10,299 nt of DNA from Nocardioides sp. (GTDB taxonomy: Bacteria; Actinomycetota; Actinomycetes; Propionibacteriales; Nocardioidaceae). Shown piece by piece: positions 6,178-10,299 of the stretch (its first letter is position 1; every line of letters begins with the position of its first letter). The translations under genes and the position numbers were made by a program. The notes beneath the pieces are model-generated. The model saw nothing but the letters and a program-made list of their open reading frames with translations, did no database searches and was not told where the DNA came from. Location: contig JAKFXV010000327.1 in the NCBI GenBank assembly GCA_021731205.1, positions 1-10,299 of the forward strand. The letters run 5' to 3'.

Positions 6178-7137
6178 GTGCGCGTGGTCGAGATCTTGGA
6201 GAGCTCCGGAGGTGTCGCTAGCAGGCGTGCGCTATTGCGACACGTGAGTCGTCGTGATCTCGAGCTCGCCGTACTGAGCGGCGACGTCGTGGTCGACGCG
6301 CGCGGGAAATATGCCTTGCCCCACGCGGACCAGGCAATCCGGGCAGCCCACCGCCTCACGGGAGTGGTTTCCCACCGCAGTGCGGTCGCGCACTGGGGTT
6401 GGGAGCAGAAGGCTGTGCCCAGTAAGCCTGAGATCACCCTCCCTAAGAATCGCCTCGTCAACAAAGCCAACCGGAGTGCGGTCGTGGTGCACCGCACGGA
6501 TCTCTCCGAGGACGACGTTGATGGGCTCGTCACGTCGCGACGCCGAACCTTGGTCGATGTCCTTCGTTCGTGCCCGTTCGACGAGGCTGTCGCGGTAGCG
6601 GATTCGGCGCTTCGCGTGGGTGACCTAACGCGCGACGACTTGGATCGCATTGGCGTCGCTGCTCGCGGTCCGGGGTCAGCTCAGGTGCGGCGCGTGGCAG
6701 CTGTTGCGACGGCGCAGGCTGCCAACCCTTTCGAGTCGATACTGAGGGCCTTGGCGATTGAGGTCGGCCTTAGCCTGCGGCCCCAGGTCCCCATTTTCGA
6801 CAAGCGCGGATCGTTCATCGGTCGCCCTGACCTCGTTGAGATCCAACGCCGACTCATCCTTGAGGCAGACTCGTTCGAGTGGCACGGCAGCAGGTCTGCG
6901 CTGCAACGCGACGCGCGTCGCTACAACAAGTTCGTCATAGAGGGTTGGACCGTACTCCGGTTCACGTGGGCGGACGTCACGCGTCGACCAGACTATGTGC
7001 GCGGGAGCTTGCTGTCGTTCGCATCGCTAGGTACCGCCACTGGGACCGAAGAATCAGCTCTACGGAGGCGGGACGCTCAGCTCCACATCAACGAGAATCC
7101 TTCGGTCCCCACGCGCGCCCGAAACCGAAGTGGGTGA
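6178..7137 (+). CDS. AbiEi-like winged-helix / DUF559 nuclease-fold protein
   Basis: A 319-residue two-part protein. Residues 1-50 (ILESSGGVASRRALLR..., RDLELAVLSGDVVVDARGKYAL) resemble the N-terminal winged-helix domain of AbiEi-type antitoxins and related regulators. A middle region (50-175) includes HRLTGVVSHRSAVAHWGW. The C-terminal part (182-290) matches the DUF559 / very-short-patch-repair-like PD-(D/E)XK fold: Glu186, Pro217-Asp218, then E-A-D (Glu229 to Asp231), the RDARRYNKFVIEGWTVLRFTW segment and a closing helix. The putative metal-binding residues are all present, so nuclease activity is possible but unproven. No AbiEii-like nucleotidyltransferase partner is adjacent, so an abortive-infection toxin-antitoxin role is not supported. 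It sits between miaB and miaA. Two ATA Ile and several CTA Leu codons suggest atypical codon use and possible acquisition. GTG 6178 is the first start after the in-frame stop at 6136-6138; no Shine-Dalgarno is seen. Its last 50 bp overlap the convergent NUDIX gene. Confidence 0.82.
   Translation: MRVVEILESSGGVASRRALLRHVSRRDLELAVLSGDVVVDARGKYALPHADQAIRAAHRLTGVVSHRSAVAHWGWEQKAVPSKPEITLPKNRLVNKANRSAVVVHRTDLSEDDVDGLVTSRRRTLVDVLRSCPFDEAVAVADSALRVGDLTRDDLDRIGVAARGPGSAQVRRVAAVATAQAANPFESILRALAIEVGLSLRPQVPIFDKRGSFIGRPDLVEIQRRLILEADSFEWHGSRSALQRDARRYNKFVIEGWTVLRFTWADVTRRPDYVRGSLLSFASLGTATGTEESALRRRDAQLHINENPSVPTRARNRSG
7040..7109. repeat. Inverted repeat GGGACCGAA at the 3' end of the DUF559 gene
   Basis: GGGACCGAA (7042-7050) and TTCGGTCCC (7101-7109) form an inverted pair 50 bp apart; extended to 13 bp, 12 positions match (7042-7054 against 7097-7109). 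The left arm CTGGGACCGAAGA (7040-7052) is the exact reverse complement of 6093-6105. CTTCGGTCCC is also directly repeated at 6094-6103 and 7100-7109. Both arms lie within the DUF559 coding sequence, the right one also in the NUDIX gene. Confidence 0.55.
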
Positions 7138-7573
7138 GCGCCCGCAGGGTGCCGGCGCGGAGTCCGTCGAGAACCAGGCGCTCGTGAGGGACGACGGGCT
7201 CAGGCAGGGCCGCGAGCGCGCACCAGCGGAGCTCCGCACACTTCCGCGGCTCGAGGATGGTCGGTTCTCCGGCCCAGACCCGGGCGCTGAAGAAGAAGTC
7301 GACCCGCTCGTCGATCGCCTCGCCGGAGCGAGTGCGCTGCATAGCCGTGAGAAACGTGAGCTCGAGCCCGCTCACCCCGATCTCTTCGAGAGCCTCGCGC
7401 CGAACGGCAACCTCGGCGGTCTCGCCGCGTTCCACGTGCCCGGCCGCGGCCGAGGCCCAATGGCCGTCCATGAATCCGGTGTTCTGCCTCAGTTGGAGCA
7501 ACACCTCGTCGCCACTCGAGCCCGCCCGGAGCAGATAGACGTACGCCGCGGGGATGACCGCGAATGGAGTCAT
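7088..7573 (-). CDS. NUDIX hydrolase
   Basis: A 161-residue single-domain NUDIX protein, expected to cleave a nucleoside diphosphate linked to another moiety (for example oxidised nucleotides, ADP-ribose or dinucleotide compounds) using Mg2+. The complete Nudix box GX5EX7REUXEEXGU is present at 45-67 (GHVERGET...REALEEIGV), with the metal-binding REXXEE. The preceding LLQLRQNTGFMDGHWASAAAG and the following ERVDFFFSARVWAGEP are typical of the fold. The substrate cannot be assigned. ATG 7573 is preceded by GGAGG at five bases, so it is preferred to the in-frame ATG at 7642. The gene is divergent from miaA (146-bp gap) and convergent with the DUF559 gene, overlapping it by 50 bp. The long upstream extension of this frame is not protein-like. 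Confidence 0.93.
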   Translation of the reverse strand: MTPFAVIPAAYVYLLRAGSSGDEVLLQLRQNTGFMDGHWASAAAGHVERGETAEVAVRREALEEIGVSGLELTFLTAMQRTRSGEAIDERVDFFFSARVWAGEPTILEPRKCAELRWCALAALPEPVVPHERLVLDGLRAGTLRALTHFGFGRAWGPKDSR

Positions 7574-7578
7574 CGACG

Positions 7579-7583
7579 CCTCC
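7579..7583 (-). promoter_or_regulatory. Ribosome binding site of the NUDIX gene
   Basis: On the minus strand GGAGG lies five bases before ATG 7573, fixing this start over the in-frame ATG 7642, which would add 23 unconserved residues. Confidence 0.7.
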
Positions 7584-7719
7584 GGGATCGGGTCGGGTGC
7601 ACCGAGTGAGGGCTCAGGAGACGTCGTCGTTCTTGGCGTCATCGAGCAAACCCATGTCCGTCTCCATCGTCGAGCACGCGACCCGGACGATCGGCGCCTA
7701 GCCTGGAAGACTAGCCGCC

Positions 7720-8676
7720 GTGTCCGCTGCGCTCCCACCCACGATCGTGGCAGTGGTCGGACCCACTGCTGCGGGCAAGAGCGACCTGTCGCTGGACCTG
7801 GCGTTGGCGCTCGACGGCGAGATCGTGAACACCGATGCCATGGCGGTCTATCGCGGCATGGACATCGGGACGGCCAAACCCCCCGAGGCGGCCCGCAGGG
7901 GAGTGCCACACCACCTGCTCGATCTGCTTTCGGTGCGCGAGCCGGGGTCGGTCGCCCAGTTCCAGTCCTGGGCCCGGACTGTGGTGCGCGACATCCGGGC
8001 CCGCGGACGCACGCCGATCCTGGTGGGCGGGTCGGCTCTCTACACGCGCGCCGTGGTGGACCGGTTCGAGTTCCCCGGCACCGATCCCGGCGTGCGTCAA
8101 CGGCTCGAGGCCGAACTGGAGCAGTCCGACGCCGGGACGCTCCACGAACGGCTACGACAGCTCGATCCCGACGCTGCGGCCAAGATCCTGCCCGACAACG
8201 CGCGACGGATCGTTCGTGCGCTGGAGGTCGTCGAGCTGACGGGGCGACCATTCGACGCCACCCTCCCCGCCCATGAGTACGCCGACCCCGCCACCGTGCA
8301 GATCGGCATCGACATCGATCGGGGCACCCTTGACCAGCGCATCGAGGCGCGGGTCACGCAGATGTTCGACGCCGGATTCGTGGACGAAGTACGACGCCTG
8401 CTCGACGAGGGCTTGGCCGATGGCCGCACGGCCTCGCGTGCGATCGGCTACCGCGAAGTCGCGGCCTACCTGGCCGGCGAACTCTCCCTCGACGAGGCTC
8501 GGGAACGCACCGCCAGGGCGACCCGGCGCTTCGCCCGGCGGCAGGCCGCCTGGCACCGCCGGGACCCACGGATCTGCTGGGTGTCGTGGGACGACCCGGC
8601 CCGCCTGGACGCCGCCATCGCCGCTGTCCGCGTCGCCGCCCGACCTGCACCTAGCCCAGCGGACGATCAGCGGTGA
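7720..8676 (+). CDS. miaA: tRNA dimethylallyltransferase (tRNA A37 prenyltransferase)
   Basis: Transfers the dimethylallyl group of DMAPP to N6 of A37 in tRNAs reading UNN codons, producing i6A, the substrate of MiaB. The 318 residues show the P-loop GPTAAGKS (14-21), the NTDAMAVYRGMDIGTAKP block (37-54) with the conserved Asp39, then VPHHLLD, ILVGGSALYTRAV for substrate binding, and DNARRIVRALEVVELTG. The swinging domain follows, and a C-terminal FARRQAAWHRRDPRICW anticodon-binding region contains the usual RRQ-x-W-x-R motif. The GTG at 7720 puts the P-loop at residue 14 as expected; a weak GGAAGA (7705-7710) may be its ribosome site. TAGCCT at 7699-7704 is a possible -10. The stop codon overlaps the dapF ribosome binding site, so the two are probably one transcript. 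Confidence 0.97.
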   Translation: MSAALPPTIVAVVGPTAAGKSDLSLDLALALDGEIVNTDAMAVYRGMDIGTAKPPEAARRGVPHHLLDLLSVREPGSVAQFQSWARTVVRDIRARGRTPILVGGSALYTRAVVDRFEFPGTDPGVRQRLEAELEQSDAGTLHERLRQLDPDAAAKILPDNARRIVRALEVVELTGRPFDATLPAHEYADPATVQIGIDIDRGTLDQRIEARVTQMFDAGFVDEVRRLLDEGLADGRTASRAIGYREVAAYLAGELSLDEARERTARATRRFARRQAAWHRRDPRICWVSWDDPARLDAAIAAVRVAARPAPSPADDQR

Positions 8677-8680
8677 GAGG
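8675..8680 (+). promoter_or_regulatory. Ribosome binding site of dapF
   Basis: GAGAGG overlaps the miaA stop (TGA 8674-8676) and stands nine bases before the GTG at 8690, indicating translation linked to miaA and fixing the dapF start. Confidence 0.65.
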
Positions 8681-8689
8681 ATTCACCCC

Positions 8690-9514
8690 GTGAGCTACCC
8701 GTTCTTGAAGGGCCACGGCACGGAGAACGACTTCGTGTTGTTGCCCGACCACGACGGGCGGCTGCACGGCGACCTGTCGCCCGAACGCGTTCGGGCGCTG
8801 TGCGACCGTCGCGCCGGCATCGGCGCGGACGGGGTGCTGCGCGTGGTCCGATCGAACGCCATAGACGAGGGCCACGCCCTCGCGTCTCGAGCCGAGTGGT
8901 TCATGGACTACCGCAATGCCGATGGAACCGCGGCGCAGATGTGTGGCAACGGCGCGCGAGTCTTCGTGCGACACCTCATCGACGAAGGGTTGGCCAGCCC
9001 GGTCGGCACGACTGCCATCGCCACCCGCGACGGGGTCAAGCTGGTCAGCACCAACGGACCTGAGGCGCCGATCAGCATCGACTTGGGTCCGCCCAGGGTC
9101 GCTGACGAGAGCGTGATCGGGCTCGGGCATTGGTCCTGGCCGGCCCGCAACGTGTCGATGGGCAACCCGCACGCTGTGGTGTTCGTCGACTCGCTGGAGG
9201 AGTTGGGGGACCTCGGCGGCCTGACGTACGACGCCGCGGTCTATCCGGACGGCGTCAACGTCGAGTTCGTCCACCGGCTCGGCGAGCGGGCCATCGCCAT
9301 GCGCGTGCACGAACGGGGTGTCGGCGAGACTCGATCGTGTGGCACCGGTGCGTGCGCCGCGATGGTGGCGGCGGCGTTGGCCGACGGCCTCGCCCCCGAC
9401 GTGTCGTACGACGTCCGCGTGCCGGGCGGTTCGTTGCTGGTCACCTGGACCGAGTCGGGTGTCGTGCTCACCGGGCCGGCAGTGATCGTGGCCAGCGGCG
9501 AGACCGACATCTAG
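8690..9514 (+). CDS. dapF: Diaminopimelate epimerase
   Basis: Cofactor-independent racemase that converts LL- to meso-diaminopimelate, giving the cell-wall cross-link residue and the lysine precursor. Both catalytic cysteines are present: Cys85 in DGTAAQMCGNGARVF and Cys217 in ETRSCGTGACAAM. Other family landmarks are the N-terminal FLKGHGTENDFV, RRAGIGADGVL, FMDYRNADG, SMGNPHAVVFV and the late NVEFVH segment. The length (274 residues) equals the usual DapF size and two alpha/beta halves are evident. GTG 8690 is used because it gives the standard N-terminus (YPFLKGHGTEND) and has a GAGAGG site. It follows miaA by 13 bp, as in many actinobacteria. A hairpin lies five bases after the stop. Confidence 0.97.
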   Translation: MSYPFLKGHGTENDFVLLPDHDGRLHGDLSPERVRALCDRRAGIGADGVLRVVRSNAIDEGHALASRAEWFMDYRNADGTAAQMCGNGARVFVRHLIDEGLASPVGTTAIATRDGVKLVSTNGPEAPISIDLGPPRVADESVIGLGHWSWPARNVSMGNPHAVVFVDSLEELGDLGGLTYDAAVYPDGVNVEFVHRLGERAIAMRVHERGVGETRSCGTGACAAMVAAALADGLAPDVSYDVRVPGGSLLVTWTESGVVLTGPAVIVASGETDI

Positions 9515-9519
9515 GCGAG

Positions 9520-9534
9520 TCGGGCCGCGCCCGA
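9520..9534 (+). terminator. Compact hairpin after dapF, probable terminator
   Basis: TCGGGC (9520-9525) pairs perfectly with GCCCGA (9529-9534) around a CGC loop, starting five bases after the dapF stop. There is no T-tract. It lies just before a promoter-like -10 for the next gene, consistent with the end of the miaA-dapF transcript. Confidence 0.5.
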
Positions 9535-9543
9535 TCCCCGGCC

Positions 9544-9549
9544 TATGCT
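9544..9549 (+). promoter_or_regulatory. -10 element of the SDR gene, leaderless type
   Basis: TATGCT, a good TAnnnT -10, is followed by six bases (CGGCTG) and then ATG 9556, placing the transcript start at the start codon. No Shine-Dalgarno is present, and no -35 is recognisable in 9515-9530. Confidence 0.6.
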
Positions 9550-9555
9550 CGGCTG

Positions 9556-10299
9556 ATGGACATCTCCGCAGCATCATGCATCGTCACCGGCGCGGCCTCG
9601 GGCATCGGCGCCGCCGTCGCGCGCAAGCTCGCCGAACTCGGTGGTCATGTCGTGGTCGCCGACGTGCAGGACCAGCCGGGGAGGCAGCTTGCGAGCGAGA
9701 TCGGCGGGACCTATGCCCACGTCGACGTGACCGACAGCGCACAGATCCGCGCCGCCGTTGAGTTGGCTGCTGATATCGCGCCCCTGCGCGTGCTGGTCAA
9801 CTCGGCCGGCATCGGCTGGGCACAGCGCACCATCGGGCGCGAGCCGTCGTTCGACACCGCTGCAGATCTCGACGCGTTCAAGCGAGTCATCGCGGTCAAC
9901 CTGGTCGGGAGCTACGACTGCATCCGGCTGGCCGCGACCGTGATGGCTCACAACTCACCGGGCGAGTCCGGTGAGCGAGGCGTCATCGTCAGCATGGCCA
10001 GCGTGGCCGCCTTCGACGGTCAGGTCGGACAGTCGGCGTACTCCGCGTCGAAAGGCGGGATCGTCGGTATGACGCTGCCGATCGCGCGTGATCTGGCCGT
10101 GGTAGGCGTGCGCGTGAATGCGATCGCGCCCGGGCTGATCGACACCCCGATCTATGAGTTCGGCGGCGACGCCGAGGCCTTCAAGGCCAAGTTGGGCGAG
10201 AGCGTGCTGTTCCCCAAGCGCCTTGGGTGGCCCGAGGAGCTGGCCAGCATGGTCGCGGAGTGCGTCCGCAACCCCTACGTCAACGGCGAGACGATCCGC
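9556..10299 (+). CDS. Short-chain dehydrogenase/reductase, 3-hydroxyacyl-CoA dehydrogenase type 2 (HSD10)-like, partial
   Basis: 248 codons are present; the frame stays open to the window edge. NAD(P)-binding Rossmann enzyme: TGAASGIG (11-18), acidic VADV after the second strand (Asp36, favouring NAD), NSAGIG, and the catalytic Ser149, Tyr162 and Lys166 (MASVAAFDGQVGQSAYSASK). GGIVGMTLPIARDLA, RVNAIAPGLIDTP and the final FPKRLGWPEELA...NPYVNGETIR closely follow the pattern of HSD10-type (3-hydroxyacyl-CoA / 2-methyl-3-hydroxybutyryl-CoA) dehydrogenases, which usually end with a further LDGAIRMxP; about nine residues are therefore missing. The likely role is fatty-acid or isoleucine catabolism; the substrate is inferred. 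ATG 9556 is preceded by TATGCT at six bases. Acyl-CoA metabolism genes might be expected downstream. Confidence 0.9.
   Translation, partial: MDISAASCIVTGAASGIGAAVARKLAELGGHVVVADVQDQPGRQLASEIGGTYAHVDVTDSAQIRAAVELAADIAPLRVLVNSAGIGWAQRTIGREPSFDTAADLDAFKRVIAVNLVGSYDCIRLAATVMAHNSPGESGERGVIVSMASVAAFDGQVGQSAYSASKGGIVGMTLPIARDLAVVGVRVNAIAPGLIDTPIYEFGGDAEAFKAKLGESVLFPKRLGWPEELASMVAECVRNPYVNGETIR

Noticed and set aside
6178..7137. Type IV toxin-antitoxin (AbiE) locus
   Set aside because: Only the antitoxin-like winged-helix region is present; no nucleotidyltransferase toxin gene is adjacent, and the C-terminus is a DUF559 nuclease fold.
7574..8251. Long upstream extension of the NUDIX frame
   Set aside because: It lies antisense to miaA and is Arg/Pro-rich; a Shine-Dalgarno fixes the start at 7573.
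7720..8676. Alanine at position 42 of MiaA (NTDAMAVY), where other actinobacteria often have Gln, as a possible active-site defect
   Set aside because: The position is not invariant in the family (E. coli MiaA has Leu there), and Asp39 and the P-loop are intact.

Overview
The window looks like chromosomal DNA of a high-GC actinomycete. The MiaB, MiaA and DapF sequences carry actinobacterial features: an N-terminal RTYGCQMN and a VGLGMP-type tail in MiaB, and NTDAMxxYRGMD in MiaA. The gene order is miaB - (two genes) - miaA - dapF. GTG and TTG starts are common, and several genes lack a Shine-Dalgarno sequence but have a TAnnnT -10 element a few bases before the start codon, the signature of leaderless transcripts in this phylum. 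An Acidimicrobiia (Ilumatobacter-like) source is my best guess, by inference only.

Layout, left to right. Positions 1-67 probably hold the last codons of an unrecognised plus-strand gene. Its stop codon is the first triplet of a 48-bp repeat present twice (65-112 and 122-169). An ABC-F ATPase with a Uup-like C-terminal coiled coil follows (183-1982). A small array of about 21-bp degenerate repeats and a hairpin separate it from a convergent MarR regulator (2065-2553, minus). Upstream of marR lies a composite palindromic operator facing a two-gene plus-strand unit: a DMT-type permease (2691-3590) and an unrecognised, internally duplicated membrane protein (3601-4518).

The second half is mostly housekeeping. 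miaB (4577-6022) and miaA (7720-8676) encode successive steps of ms2i6A37 tRNA modification (MiaA prenylates A37, MiaB methylthiolates it). Between them sit an AbiEi-like/DUF559 nuclease-fold protein (6178-7137), flanked by unusual inverted GGGACCGA repeats, and a NUDIX hydrolase (7088-7573, minus); the two overlap tail to tail by 50 bp. miaA is closely followed by dapF (8690-9514, lysine/peptidoglycan precursor synthesis). A compact hairpin and a leaderless-type promoter then precede an HSD10-like short-chain dehydrogenase (9556 to the window end, truncated by about nine residues).

No rRNA, tRNA, CRISPR array, transposase or integrase was recognised. The least explained items are the duplicated membrane protein, the tandem repeat at the left end, the MarR composite operator, and the inverted repeats around the DUF559 gene.
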